From: Pseudomonadota bacterium
Lineage (GTDB): Bacteria > Pseudomonadota > Gammaproteobacteria > Burkholderiales > Burkholderiaceae_C
Assembly (NCBI GenBank): GCA_023460715.1
Contig: JAEWPH010000009.1
Span: forward strand, 1-11,520
Reading direction: 5' to 3'
DNA: 11,520 bases
Each line of letters starts with the position of its first letter. Position 1 is the stretch's first letter. Shown here in pieces: positions 1-8,894 of the stretch. A program made the translations under genes and the position numbers. Under the pieces are notes generated by a model. It had not been told where the DNA came from. It was given only the letters and a program-made list of their open reading frames with translations, and made no database searches.

Positions 1-35
1 CCGCGCCTGTGCTGCGGTCCTACCGGGGTATGCCG

Positions 36-1136
36 TCAGAAGCGATGGGTCATGCCCACGCCCCAGCGCAGCACATCCAGCGACGTGCTGCCATCGGCCC
101 GCTTCACCTTGAGCTGGCGCGCCGCCGAATAGAGCCGGGTGCGCTTGGAGAGGTCGTACGTGAGCATGCCGCTGTAGCCCGTCGCGTCGACCACCTTGCG
201 GTTCTCGGCGTTGCGGGTGTCGGCACCGGCGATGCCCAGGGCCACGGTGGCGGCGCCGAAGGGAACGTCCACGCCGAACTGGTATTCCTTGGAGGTCTGC
301 CCGCCCGCCACGCGCTCTTCTTTCTGCCGCTGGATCGAGCCCACCACGCGGAAGCTGCCGAAGTCGTAGCGGCCCGAGATGAGGTGGAACAGGTTGTTGC
401 CGGTCGTGTAGTGCTCCTTCTGGAAGGAGTAGCCCACGCGCAGCGTGTCGTCGTCGTACTTGATGTTGGTCGTCAGCGTGCGCGGCGCTGCGGTGGCGGT
501 CGTCTCCCGCTCGCCCGCGCCCACGCTGATGGAGCCGCTGAAGTCGTGGAACTCCGGCGTGCCGTAGTAGACGGTGTTATTGGTGCGCGCCAGGTAGTCG
601 CTGCCCGACACGGCCGGCAGGCCGTTGCCGGCCGTGGCGCCCGCGCTCCAGGTCTGCCCGGTCGATGCGAAACCCGACGAGTCGTACAGCTGGTTCATCG
701 GCCCGCGCATCGCGTCGTAGGCCGTGAGCATGCGGCCGATCTTGATGTCGCCGAACCCGCCAGAGAGCCGAAGAAAGCTGTTGCGGTTGAACCCCTGGCT
801 GGAGGCAGAGGTGTTGCTGATGCCACCGGTGTCGGTCATCAGCCCCTGTTCCAGGGCGAACTGCAGCTTGAGGCCGCCGCCCAGATCCTCTGTGCCGCGT
901 ATGCCCCAGCGGCTGGCCTGCGCGCCGCCGCTCTCCACGACGTTTACCGTACCCGGCGTGGCGCCGGACCGGGTCCGCTGCATCCCCGCCCAGTTATCGA
1001 CGATGCCCCACAGCTCCACCTTGTTCCCGCCCTTCGCTTCCTGGGCCTGAACAGGCCCGCCCATCGCCCCGATGCCCGCGGCGATCGACAGGCCGGCCAG
1101 CGCCATGCAGCGCCTATGAAAAATGGTATCCCGCAC
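36..1136 (-). CDS. Gram-negative outer-membrane porin (Burkholderiales type)
   Basis: This 366-residue protein is predicted to be a trimeric beta-barrel porin for diffusion of small hydrophilic solutes across the outer membrane. Residues 1-31 look like a Sec signal peptide: basic start (HRR), hydrophobic core, and VQA before the probable cleavage site. The mature part has porin hallmarks, SRWGIRGTEDLGGGLK near 75-90 and FLRLSGGFGDIKIGR near 121-135, and it ends in Phe as expected for BAM recognition. The start is GTG at 1136, supported by AAGGAG at 1143-1148, six bases upstream. The 18-base palindromic site at 1156-1173 lies just before this ribosome site and is repeated in front of the enolase-family gene, so I infer co-regulation with the transporter locus. 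The family is secure; the transported substrate is unknown. Confidence 0.93.
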   Translation of the reverse strand: MRDTIFHRRCMALAGLSIAAGIGAMGGPVQAQEAKGGNKVELWGIVDNWAGMQRTRSGATPGTVNVVESGGAQASRWGIRGTEDLGGGLKLQFALEQGLMTDTGGISNTSASSQGFNRNSFLRLSGGFGDIKIGRMLTAYDAMRGPMNQLYDSSGFASTGQTWSAGATAGNGLPAVSGSDYLARTNNTVYYGTPEFHDFSGSISVGAGERETTATAAPRTLTTNIKYDDDTLRVGYSFQKEHYTTGNNLFHLISGRYDFGSFRVVGSIQRQKEERVAGGQTSKEYQFGVDVPFGAATVALGIAGADTRNAENRKVVDATGYSGMLTYDLSKRTRLYSAARQLKVKRADGSTSLDVLRWGVGMTHRF

Positions 1137-1155
1137 GCTTGTCTCCTTTTATAAA

Positions 1156-1173
1156 CATCAGTCGTCTGACGAC
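1156..1173. promoter_or_regulatory. Probable FadR-type operator upstream of the porin
   Basis: CATCAGTCGTCTGACGAC contains the perfect 13-base palindrome GTCGTC-T-GACGAC (1161-1173). Its core TCGTCTGACGA fits TNGTNNNACNA, the known consensus of the FadR subgroup of GntR regulators. The whole 18 bases recur, reverse-complemented, at 2121-2138. The site ends about eight bases from the porin ribosome-binding site, so binding would probably block initiation or early elongation. The likely ligand is the adjacent GntR protein; this is inferred from position and consensus. Confidence 0.75.
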
Positions 1174-1239
1174 TTGCGGAGTGTGCTGTGGTTTGCGCCG
1201 CTTGGAATGCGTGCTAACCCGGAGAAGGTGGAGGATGGA

Positions 1240-2022
1240 TCAGTGGTCGCCGCGCACCATGCGCAGGCGCTCGCGGCTGTGGATGAGGTGCATTAGCATC
1301 GCGGCGCGGGCGGCATTGGCGTCCTGGCGGCGGATGGCTTCGTAGATGTCCTCATGCTCTCGCTGCGTCACTTCCTTGTTGTGCTCCAGCGACACCAGGG
1401 GTGTGCCGAAGGTCGGGGCGGGTGGCGGGGCGGCTTCGGCGGCGGGCGCCGGCGCGTGGGCGCGGGGCGGCTGGGCGGGGCGTGGAATGGTCGCGCTGCC
1501 GAGGCTGCGCAGCACTTCCTCGAAATACTCATTGCCGGTCGCGGCGGCGATCTGTACGTGGAAGGCGAAGTCGTCTTCGGTGGTGCTGGCTCCGGCGCGC
1601 CGGTGGGCGTCGAAGGCGTCCAGGGCGGCGCGCATGGCGGCCAGATGCGCATTGCTGCGGCGCTGGGCGGCGAGGTGGGCCGCTTCGGACTCCAGGCTGA
1701 TGCGCAGTTCGAGCATGGCCAGCACCTGCCGGATGCGGGTGCTGGAGGCGGCGGCGAGCAGCGGGCGGGCCTGTGATGGCTCCAGCACGAAGGTGCCCAC
1801 GCCCTGGCGGGTGGCGACCAGCCCGCTGGCCTGCAGCCGCGACATGGCCTCGCGGACCACGGTGCGGCTGACGCCGAATTCCCGCATCAGCTCGGGCTCG
1901 GTCGGCACCCGGTCGCCCGGACTCAGCAATCCGTTGCCGATGCGTTCTGCGATGCCGTCCACGACGCGCTGGGGTTGGCTGACGGCACGGGAGGGTGAAG
2001 AAGGGTTGGCTGCTGCGCTCAT
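1240..2022 (-). CDS. GntR-family transcriptional regulator, FadR subgroup (FCD domain)
   Basis: This 260-residue protein is a predicted ligand-responsive DNA-binding regulator. An N-terminal winged helix (about 18-82) carries the classic PTEPELMREFGVSRTVVREA helix-turn-helix. A C-terminal helical FCD domain (about 98-255) has candidate metal ligands D151, H155, H223 and H245. Residues about 182-208 are a Pro/Ala-rich low-complexity stretch inside the FCD domain, which is unusual. The gene is divergent from the enolase-family/ABC operon and precedes the porin on the same strand, so it is the natural owner of the two identical palindromes at 1156-1173 and 2121-2138. The start at 2022 has no clear Shine-Dalgarno sequence. 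By family habit it is likely a repressor released by the locus substrate or a pathway intermediate. Confidence 0.92.
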   Translation of the reverse strand: MSAAANPSSPSRAVSQPQRVVDGIAERIGNGLLSPGDRVPTEPELMREFGVSRTVVREAMSRLQASGLVATRQGVGTFVLEPSQARPLLAAASSTRIRQVLAMLELRISLESEAAHLAAQRRSNAHLAAMRAALDAFDAHRRAGASTTEDDFAFHVQIAAATGNEYFEEVLRSLGSATIPRPAQPPRAHAPAPAAEAAPPPAPTFGTPLVSLEHNKEVTQREHEDIYEAIRRQDANAARAAMLMHLIHSRERLRMVRGDH

Positions 2023-2120
2023 GGGAGGAGTATTGCGCGCAAAGCGCAGGGTGTGGATCGTGCGGGGCTCATGGCTCAGGGGTTTCTACCGATTCGCCCA
2101 CAAAAAAGCGCTTCGACAAT

Positions 2121-2138
2121 GTCGTCAGACGACTGATG
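2121..2138. promoter_or_regulatory. Probable FadR-type operator in the divergent GntR/enolase-family promoter region
   Basis: GTCGTCAGACGACTGATG is the exact reverse complement of the site at 1156-1173, including the 13-base palindrome 2121-2133. It lies ten bases before the ATG at 2148, and its last base is the first G of the GAAGG ribosome-binding site (2138-2142). A weak -10-like GACAAT lies immediately upstream at 2115-2120. Binding here could repress the plus-strand operon and, from about 100 bases away, also affect the divergent regulator gene. Confidence 0.77.
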
Positions 2139-2147
2139 AAGGCCATT

Positions 2148-3302
2148 ATGAAGATCGAGCGAGTTACCGGTACCGAATTCACCTATCCCACCTTCCGCAG
2201 TGTGGACAGCGCAGGGCACTCCCATCCCGGGCCCGAAACGCTCGGCCGCATGGCGATGATCACCATCACCACCGACGAGGGGCACCAGGGCCACGCGTTC
2301 GCACCGCCCGAAGTGATTCGCCCCTACGTGCTGGCATCGTATGCCCGCAAGGTGCTGGTCGGCGCCGATCCGTTCATGCGCGAAAAGCTCTGGATGTCGC
2401 TGGAGCACTGGCAGCGCGGCAGCGCGGGCCAGTTCACCGACCGTGCGCTGGCCGCCATCGAACAGGCCCTGTGGGACCTGGCAGGGCGCGCGCTGGGGCA
2501 GCCCGTCTACCGCCTGCTGGGCGGTTACCGCGACAAGGTGCCGGCGTACGGCAGCACCATGTGCGGCGACGAGTTGAAGGGCGGCCTGTCCACCCCTGAC
2601 GAATACGGGCAGTTCGCAGAAAAGCTGGTGGCCCGGGGCTACAAGGCGATCAAGCTGCACACCTGGATGCCGCCGGTGTCCTTCGCGCCCGATCCGGGCA
2701 TGGACATCAAGGCCTGCGCCGCCGTGCGCGAGGCGGTGGGGCCGGATGTGGCGCTGATGCTGGACGGCTACCACAACTACAGCCGCATCGACGCGCTGCG
2801 CATCGGCCGCGCGCTGGAGCAACTGAACTTCGCGTGGTTCGAGGAAATGATGAACGAGCAGAGCATGGCGTCGTATGCCTGGCTGTCGTCGCAGCTCGAC
2901 ATTCCCATCGTTGGTCCCGAAAGCCTGTCCGGCAAGCACCACAGCCGCGCCGACTGGGTGCAGGCGGGTGCCTGCGACATCCTGCGGGCCGGCGTGCCCG
3001 GCGTGGGCGGCATCACGCCGACCCTGAAGGTGGCGCACCTGGCCGAATCGTTCGGCATGGAGTGCGAAGTGCACGGCAACGGCGCGGCCAACCTGGCGGT
3101 GTGCGCCGCCATCCGCAACTGCCGCTGGTACGAGCGCGGCCTGCTGCACCCCTTCCTGGAGTACGACGACAAGCCTGCCTACCTGCACAGCCTGCCCGAC
3201 CCGATGGACGAGCACGGCTACGTGCACCTGTCGCAACGGCCCGGTCTGGGCGAGGACATCGACTTCGATTACATCGAAGCGCATGCCGTGGCGCGTTATT
3301 GA
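2148..3302 (+). CDS. Enolase-superfamily enzyme, mandelate racemase subgroup (probable acid-sugar dehydratase)
   Basis: This 384-residue protein is a predicted Mg-dependent cytosolic enzyme that abstracts a proton alpha to a carboxylate. An N-terminal capping domain (about 1-125) is followed by a TIM-like barrel. Candidate metal ligands are D206 (LMLDGYHNY), E232 or E233 (WFEE) and E258 (VGPES). D277 (CDILRAG) and H309 (CEVHGNG) form the Asp-His dyad expected of the mandelate racemase subgroup. The KxK base motif is altered: YKAIKLH gives K169 and H171. The Asp-His dyad argues for dehydration or racemisation of a hydroxy or sugar acid, not dipeptide epimerisation. I chose ATG 2148 because GAAGG sits five bases upstream; the in-frame ATG at 2136 lies inside the operator and lacks a ribosome site. 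It is the first gene of the ABC operon. The precise reaction is not determinable. Confidence 0.88.
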   Translation: MKIERVTGTEFTYPTFRSVDSAGHSHPGPETLGRMAMITITTDEGHQGHAFAPPEVIRPYVLASYARKVLVGADPFMREKLWMSLEHWQRGSAGQFTDRALAAIEQALWDLAGRALGQPVYRLLGGYRDKVPAYGSTMCGDELKGGLSTPDEYGQFAEKLVARGYKAIKLHTWMPPVSFAPDPGMDIKACAAVREAVGPDVALMLDGYHNYSRIDALRIGRALEQLNFAWFEEMMNEQSMASYAWLSSQLDIPIVGPESLSGKHHSRADWVQAGACDILRAGVPGVGGITPTLKVAHLAESFGMECEVHGNGAANLAVCAAIRNCRWYERGLLHPFLEYDDKPAYLHSLPDPMDEHGYVHLSQRPGLGEDIDFDYIEAHAVARY

Positions 3303-3354
3303 CGCGGCGCCGCCCCACCTTGCCTTACCGTGCCGTCACGCAGAAAGCCCGCGC

Positions 3355-5028
3355 ATGTCCCATGATGAGTTCTTGATGTTGCCCGCACCCCGGCGCCGCC
3401 GGGTGCTGCAGGCCGCCCTGGCGGGCGCCTGCACCGTGCTGGCGCCCCTGGGCGCGGCACACGCGGCCGGCGGCGGCAGCGCTGCCAGCGCCACGCCCGA
3501 GGATCAGCTGATCATGGGCATCAGCATGAACAACCTGCTGTCGCTGGACCCGGCCTCGGCCACGGGCAACGGCGTGGTGGAGATCGCCGCCAACCTGTAC
3601 GACTACCTGATCGAGCTGGACCCCGAGTCCACCACGCGCATCCTGCCCGGGCTGGCCGAGCGCTGGGACGTGGCGGCCGATGGGCGGTCGCTGCGCTTCA
3701 CGCTGCGCAGCGGCGTGCTCTTCCATTCCGGCACGCCGGTGACGGCGCACGATGCCGCCTGGTCGCTGCGGCGCGTGCTGCAGCTGAACCTGGCGCTGGC
3801 GTCGCCGTGGAAGAGCTACGGCTTCTCGGCCAAGAACGTGGACCGGCTGGTGCGTGCCGAAGACGACCGCATGCTGGTCATCGACCTGCCTGCGCCCACC
3901 GATCCGAAGATGGTGCTCTACACCCTGGCCACGTCGGTCAGCGCGGTAGTGCTGGACCGCGGCGAGGTCCTCAAGCACGAGAAGAATGGTGATCTGGGCA
4001 GCGCGTGGCTGACCACGCATGCGGCGGGCTCGGGCCCTTTCCGGCTGGACCAGTGGCGCGCCAAGGAAATCCTGATGATGAGCCGCAACGACGCCTACTG
4101 GCGCGGGCCGGCCCGCCTGCGCCGCGTGGTCATGCGGCACATCACCGAATCGCAGTCCATGCGGCTGATGCTGGCGCGGGGCGATCTGGACATGGCCACC
4201 GGCCTGTCGGTGCCCGACATCAATGCGCTCAAGGCCATGCCCGGCCTGGTGGCGCACACGGTGCAGCGGGGCACGCTCTACTACGTGGCCATGAGCATGC
4301 AGGACGCAAAGTTCGCTGATGTGCGCGTGCGCCGCGCCGTGCGCAAGCTGATCGACTACAGCGGCATCAACGGCACGGTCATGCCGTATTACGGCCTGCT
4401 GCACCAGCGCCCCGTGCCGCTGGGCCTGGCCGCCACCCTGCCCGAGCCCGGCTATGCGCTGGACGTGGCCGGTGCCCGCGCGCTGCTGGCCGAGGCCGGG
4501 TTCGCCAACGGCTTCAGCACCACCATCCGCGTGGTGGCCGAGGCGCCTTTCGTCAACATTGCCACCAGCCTGCAGGCCACGCTGGCGCAGGCCGGGATCG
4601 AGGCCGCGGTGCTGCCCGGCACGGGCAACCAGGTCTACGGCGCCATGCGTGAACGCAAGTTCGAGATCGTGGTGGGGCGGGGCGGCGGCGGTGCGGAGCC
4701 GCATCCGCATTCGAGCCTGCGGGCGCTGGTCTACAACCCGGACAACCGCGATGCGGCCCGGCTCACCAACTTCCAGGGCTGGCGCACGGGCTTCCACAGC
4801 CCGGCCATGAACCGCATGATCGAATCCGCCCTGCTGGAGCCCGACGCCGAGCGGCAGCTGAAGGCCTACCAGGACATCCAGCGCGCCTATGACGAGGAAG
4901 TCGGTGCCATCCAGCCGCTGTCGCAGATGGTGGAGACCGTGGTGTACCGCGACACCGTGCGCGGCTACGTGGGCCACCCCAGCGCGACCACCCGCCTGCA
5001 CGGCGTGCACAAGGCGCCCCGCGCCTGA
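3355..5028 (+). CDS. ABC transporter periplasmic substrate-binding protein, family 5 (peptide/nickel type)
   Basis: This protein of about 557 residues is predicted to bind solute in the periplasm and deliver it to the permease pair encoded downstream. From ATG 3355, residues 1-37 form an export signal with RRRR at 13-16 followed by VLQAALAGACTVLAPLG and AHA; the arginines make Tat export possible, though Sec is not excluded. The SBP_bac_5 fold is shown by RILPGLAERWDVAADGRSLR (about 96-115), SGVLFHSGTPVTAHDAAWSL (about 119-138) and the later GSGPFRLDQW with NDAYWRG. No lipobox is seen. ATG 3376 is a possible alternative start; neither has a strong ribosome site. The gene follows the enolase-family gene by 52 bases. 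The family also binds oligosaccharides, opines and metal chelates, so the name does not fix a peptide substrate. Confidence 0.93.
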   Translation: MSHDEFLMLPAPRRRRVLQAALAGACTVLAPLGAAHAAGGGSAASATPEDQLIMGISMNNLLSLDPASATGNGVVEIAANLYDYLIELDPESTTRILPGLAERWDVAADGRSLRFTLRSGVLFHSGTPVTAHDAAWSLRRVLQLNLALASPWKSYGFSAKNVDRLVRAEDDRMLVIDLPAPTDPKMVLYTLATSVSAVVLDRGEVLKHEKNGDLGSAWLTTHAAGSGPFRLDQWRAKEILMMSRNDAYWRGPARLRRVVMRHITESQSMRLMLARGDLDMATGLSVPDINALKAMPGLVAHTVQRGTLYYVAMSMQDAKFADVRVRRAVRKLIDYSGINGTVMPYYGLLHQRPVPLGLAATLPEPGYALDVAGARALLAEAGFANGFSTTIRVVAEAPFVNIATSLQATLAQAGIEAAVLPGTGNQVYGAMRERKFEIVVGRGGGGAEPHPHSSLRALVYNPDNRDAARLTNFQGWRTGFHSPAMNRMIESALLEPDAERQLKAYQDIQRAYDEEVGAIQPLSQMVETVVYRDTVRGYVGHPSATTRLHGVHKAPRA

Positions 5029-5070
5029 GCCGGTGCGTTGCTTTCACCGAGAAGAAGAAAGGTGTCTTCC

Positions 5071-6132
5071 ATGACGACGACTGCGCTTGCGATGCGTGCG
5101 CCCTCCCGGTGGCCGCGCCATGCCCGGCGGCTGGGCGGCCGTGTGGCCACGGTGCTCATCACCCTGCTGGGCCTGCTGGTGCTCACCTTCCTCATCGGCC
5201 GGGTGATGCCGCTGGACCCGGTGCTGTCCATCGTCGGCCCCGACGCCGACCGATCGACCTACGAGCAGGTGTACCGGCAACTGGGGCTGGACCGGCCGCT
5301 GCCGGTGCAGTTCGGCTACTACCTGCGCGACCTGCTGCACGGCGATCTGGGCAACGCCATGTTGACCGGCCATCCGGTGCGCGACGACCTGGCGCGGGTG
5401 CTGCCCGCCACGCTGGAGTTGGCCACGCTGGCCATCCTGCTGGGTACCGGCCTGGGCGTGCCCCTGGGCGTGTACGCCGCCACGCGACGCGGCCGCCTGG
5501 GCGACCACCTGGTGCGGCTCTTCAGCCTGGTGGGCTATTCCACGCCGGTGTTCTGGTTCGGAATGATGGGCTTGCTGGTGTTCTACGCGTGGCTGGGCTG
5601 GGCCGGCGGCATCGGCCGCGTGGGCATCGCCTTCGAGGGCACGGTGCCGACAATCACCGGATTGCTGCTGGTGGACTCGCTGCTGGCGGGCGACGGCGCC
5701 GCCTTCCGCAGCGCGCTGCGCCACATCACGCTGCCGGCTTGCATCCTGGGCCTGCACGCCATGGCCTACATCAGCCGCATGACGCGCAGCTTCATGCTGG
5801 CGCAGCTGTCGCAGGAATACGTGCTGGCCGCCCGGGTCAAGGGCTTGCCCGAACGGACGGTGGTGTGGGGCCATGCCTTCCGCAACATCCTGGTGCAGCT
5901 GCTCACCATCGTGGCGCTGGCCTACGGCGGCCTGCTGGAAGGCGCCGTGCTGATCGAAACCGTCTTCGGCTGGCCCGGCTTCGGCCAGTACCTGACCAGC
6001 AGCCTGCTGCTGGGCGACATGGCCGCCGTGATGGGGTCGGTGCTGGTGGTCGGCGTCATCTTCGTCTCGATCAACCTGGTGACCGACGCGCTGTACCGCG
6101 TGTTCGACCCCCGCACCCAGCCGATGCGCTGA
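5071..6132 (+). CDS. ABC transporter inner-membrane permease, DppB/NikB type
   Basis: This 353-residue protein is one of two channel-forming subunits. About six hydrophobic segments are visible, at roughly 24-46, 114-138, 150-173, 218-236, 275-297 and 318-340. The ATPase-coupling EAA loop lies at about 249-275 (EYVLAARVKGL onward). The family signature HGDLGNAMLTGHPV (about 90-103) and the GWPGFGQYL motif near 300 place it in the BPD_transp_1 DppB branch. ATG 5071 is preferred because AGAAAGG lies eight bases upstream; an in-frame TTG at 5038 has no such support. It begins 42 bases after the binding-protein stop and is followed 15 bases later by the partner permease. Confidence 0.95.
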   Translation: MTTTALAMRAPSRWPRHARRLGGRVATVLITLLGLLVLTFLIGRVMPLDPVLSIVGPDADRSTYEQVYRQLGLDRPLPVQFGYYLRDLLHGDLGNAMLTGHPVRDDLARVLPATLELATLAILLGTGLGVPLGVYAATRRGRLGDHLVRLFSLVGYSTPVFWFGMMGLLVFYAWLGWAGGIGRVGIAFEGTVPTITGLLLVDSLLAGDGAAFRSALRHITLPACILGLHAMAYISRMTRSFMLAQLSQEYVLAARVKGLPERTVVWGHAFRNILVQLLTIVALAYGGLLEGAVLIETVFGWPGFGQYLTSSLLLGDMAAVMGSVLVVGVIFVSINLVTDALYRVFDPRTQPMR

Positions 6133-6147
6133 CCCGGCGAGCTGCCC

Positions 6148-7086
6148 ATGAACTCCTCTTCCATCACCACCATCGCACCGCCCTCCGGCCTGTCTGCCAT
6201 GTCCTCCACTGCATCTTCTGCGCACACGGCCACGGCGGGCCAGGCCCTGCGCCGCGAGGCCGCGCGCCTGCTGCGCCAGCTGCTGCGCAACCCGCTCACG
6301 GCGGCCGGCGTGGCGGTGATCCTACTGCTCGTCGGCGTGGCTGCGTTCGCCCCCTGGCTGGCCACGCACGGCCCGTATGCGCAGGATCTCTCGCAGGCCC
6401 TGAAGCCGCCCGGTGCGCAGCACTGGTTCGGCACCGACGAGTACGGCCGCGACGTCTATTCCCGGCTGGTGCACGGCGCCCGCATCACGCTGTATGTGGT
6501 CGCGCTGGTGACGGTGATCGTCGGCCCGATCGGGCTGGTGGTCGGCATCGTTTCGGGCTACTTCGGCGGCTGGGTCGACACCCTCATGATGCGCATCACC
6601 GACATCTTCCTGTCGTTCCCGAGCCTGGTGCTGGCCCTGGCCTTCGTGGCCGCCCTCGGCCCCGGGCTGGACCATGCCGTGATCGCCATCGCGCTCACCG
6701 GCTGGCCCCCCATCGCCCGGCTGGCCCGCGCCGAAACCCTGTCGTTGCGCCATGCCGATTTCATCACCGCCGCGCGGCTGCAGGGCGCCTCGTCGCTGCG
6801 CATCCTGGCCCGCTACATCGCGCCGCTGTGCCTCTCGTCGGTGGTGGTGCGCCTGACCATGAACATGGCCAGCATCATCCTGACCGCCGCCGGCCTGGGC
6901 TTTCTGGGCCTGGGTGCGCAGGCGCCCCTGCCCGAATGGGGCGCCATGATTTCGGAAGGCCGCCGCTACATGCTCGACTCCTGGTGGCTGGTGGCCGCAC
7001 CCGGCGCCGCCATCCTGATGGTCAGCCTGGCCTTCAACCTGCTGGGCGACGGGCTCTACGACGTGCTCGACCCGCGCAGCGAATGA
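6148..7086 (+). CDS. ABC transporter inner-membrane permease, DppC/NikC type
   Basis: This 312-residue protein is the partner of the preceding permease. After a Ser/Thr/Ala-rich cytoplasmic start and a basic segment (about 35-48), a first membrane span lies at about 50-70. The DppC hallmark HWFGTDEYGRDVYSRLVHGA (about 92-111) follows, then further spans at about 112-137, 157-183 and 279-299. The EAA loop is at about 204-229 (DFITAARLQGASSLRILARY). ATG 6148 has GGCGAG about six bases upstream. ATG 6199 would remove 17 poorly conserved residues and is a possible alternative. The gene sits 15 bases after the DppB-like gene and 30 bases before the first ATPase gene. Confidence 0.95.
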   Translation: MNSSSITTIAPPSGLSAMSSTASSAHTATAGQALRREAARLLRQLLRNPLTAAGVAVILLLVGVAAFAPWLATHGPYAQDLSQALKPPGAQHWFGTDEYGRDVYSRLVHGARITLYVVALVTVIVGPIGLVVGIVSGYFGGWVDTLMMRITDIFLSFPSLVLALAFVAALGPGLDHAVIAIALTGWPPIARLARAETLSLRHADFITAARLQGASSLRILARYIAPLCLSSVVVRLTMNMASIILTAAGLGFLGLGAQAPLPEWGAMISEGRRYMLDSWWLVAAPGAAILMVSLAFNLLGDGLYDVLDPRSE

Positions 7087-7116
7087 CGCGCCCCGTCCAA
7101 GGAAAGAACCCCCGCC

Positions 7117-7983
7117 ATGCACACCCCGAATGACTCCGCTCCGCTGCTGCAGGTCGATGACCTGACCGTGCGCTTCACGTCGGCCGACGGCCGCATCGCC
7201 GACGCCGTGCGCGGTGTCTCGTTCACGCTGGGGCGCGAAAAGCTCGGCATCGTGGGCGAATCGGGTTCGGGCAAATCCACCGTGGGCCGCGCGCTGCTGG
7301 GTTTGCACCCCCGCTCGGCCACCGTTGCCGCGCGGCAGCTGCGCTTTCAGGACGTGGACCTGCTGAACGCCAGCCCGAAGGTGATGCGCGGCATCCGGGG
7401 GCGGCGCATGTCCATGGTCATGCAAGACCCCAAGTATTCGCTCAACCCGGTGATGCGCGTGGGCGACCAGATCGCCGAGGCCTACCTGGCGCATCACGCG
7501 GGCGACCGGGCCCGTGCGCGCGCCGAGGTGTTGTCCATGCTGGAGGCCGTGCGCATCCGCGACCCCGAACGCGTGTACGACCTGTACCCGCACCAGGTGT
7601 CCGGCGGCATGGGCCAGCGCATCATGATCGCCATGATGCTGGTGCCGCAGCCCGAGGTCGTGATCGCCGACGAACCCACGTCGGCGCTGGATGTGTCGGT
7701 GCGCATGCAGGTGCTGGACGTGCTGGACGATCTGGTCACCCGGCGCGGGCTGGGCCTGGTGTTCATCAGCCACGACCTCAACCTGGTGCGCCATTTCTGC
7801 GACCGGGTGCTGGTGATGTACGCCGGCCGCGTGGTCGAGAGCATTGCCGCCGCCGACCTGGCCCACGCCCGGCACCCCTATACGCAGGGCCTGCTGGCCG
7901 CACTGCCCAGCATGCAGCACCGGCGCGCCACGCTGCCCACGCTGCAACGCGACCCGCGCTGGGCCGAAGGCCTCGCCGCATGA
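7117..7983 (+). CDS. ABC transporter ATP-binding protein, DppD/NikD type
   Basis: This 288-residue protein powers transport with the downstream ATPase as a probable heterodimer on the cytoplasmic face. All motifs are intact: Walker A GESGSGKST at 47-55, Q-loop Q103, signature VSGGMGQR at 161-168, Walker B VVIADE at 181-186, D-loop SALD at 189-192 and switch His H219. HPYTQGLLAALP near 253-264 is typical of the family. The protein stops soon after, so it lacks the longer Cys-containing tail of true DppD or OppD and is closer in length to NikD. AAGGAAAG at 7099-7106 precedes the ATG. Confidence 0.95.
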   Translation: MHTPNDSAPLLQVDDLTVRFTSADGRIADAVRGVSFTLGREKLGIVGESGSGKSTVGRALLGLHPRSATVAARQLRFQDVDLLNASPKVMRGIRGRRMSMVMQDPKYSLNPVMRVGDQIAEAYLAHHAGDRARARAEVLSMLEAVRIRDPERVYDLYPHQVSGGMGQRIMIAMMLVPQPEVVIADEPTSALDVSVRMQVLDVLDDLVTRRGLGLVFISHDLNLVRHFCDRVLVMYAGRVVESIAAADLAHARHPYTQGLLAALPSMQHRRATLPTLQRDPRWAEGLAA

Positions 7984-8035
7984 GCCGAGGCGCCCACCAC
8001 CACAGCAGCAACGCCCCCACCGCAGGACGCACCGC

Positions 8036-8797
<762 letters not shown>

Positions 8798-8894
8798 CGG
8801 GCCTGCGCGGGCCGTGGGGCTGCTTGGCTGCGTGGGGCGCCATCGGCGAAGCGTGCGGGGCCCTCTGCCGTCCGTCCCGGCCAGCCCTGGAGCA

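Noticed and set aside
1995..2147. N-terminal extension of the enolase-family protein up to 1995
   Set aside because: It would overlap the divergent GntR gene and the operator, has no family resemblance, and ATG 2148 has a good ribosome site.
2148..3302. Dipeptide epimerase assignment, suggested by linkage to a Dpp-like transporter
   Set aside because: Dipeptide epimerases use a KxK plus a second Lys in the muconate-lactonizing subgroup. Here the D277-H309 dyad of the mandelate racemase subgroup is visible instead.
8798..8822. GGGCC repeats directly after the ABC operon as a terminator
   Set aside because: Only a four-base GGCC self-complementarity is available and no T-run follows.
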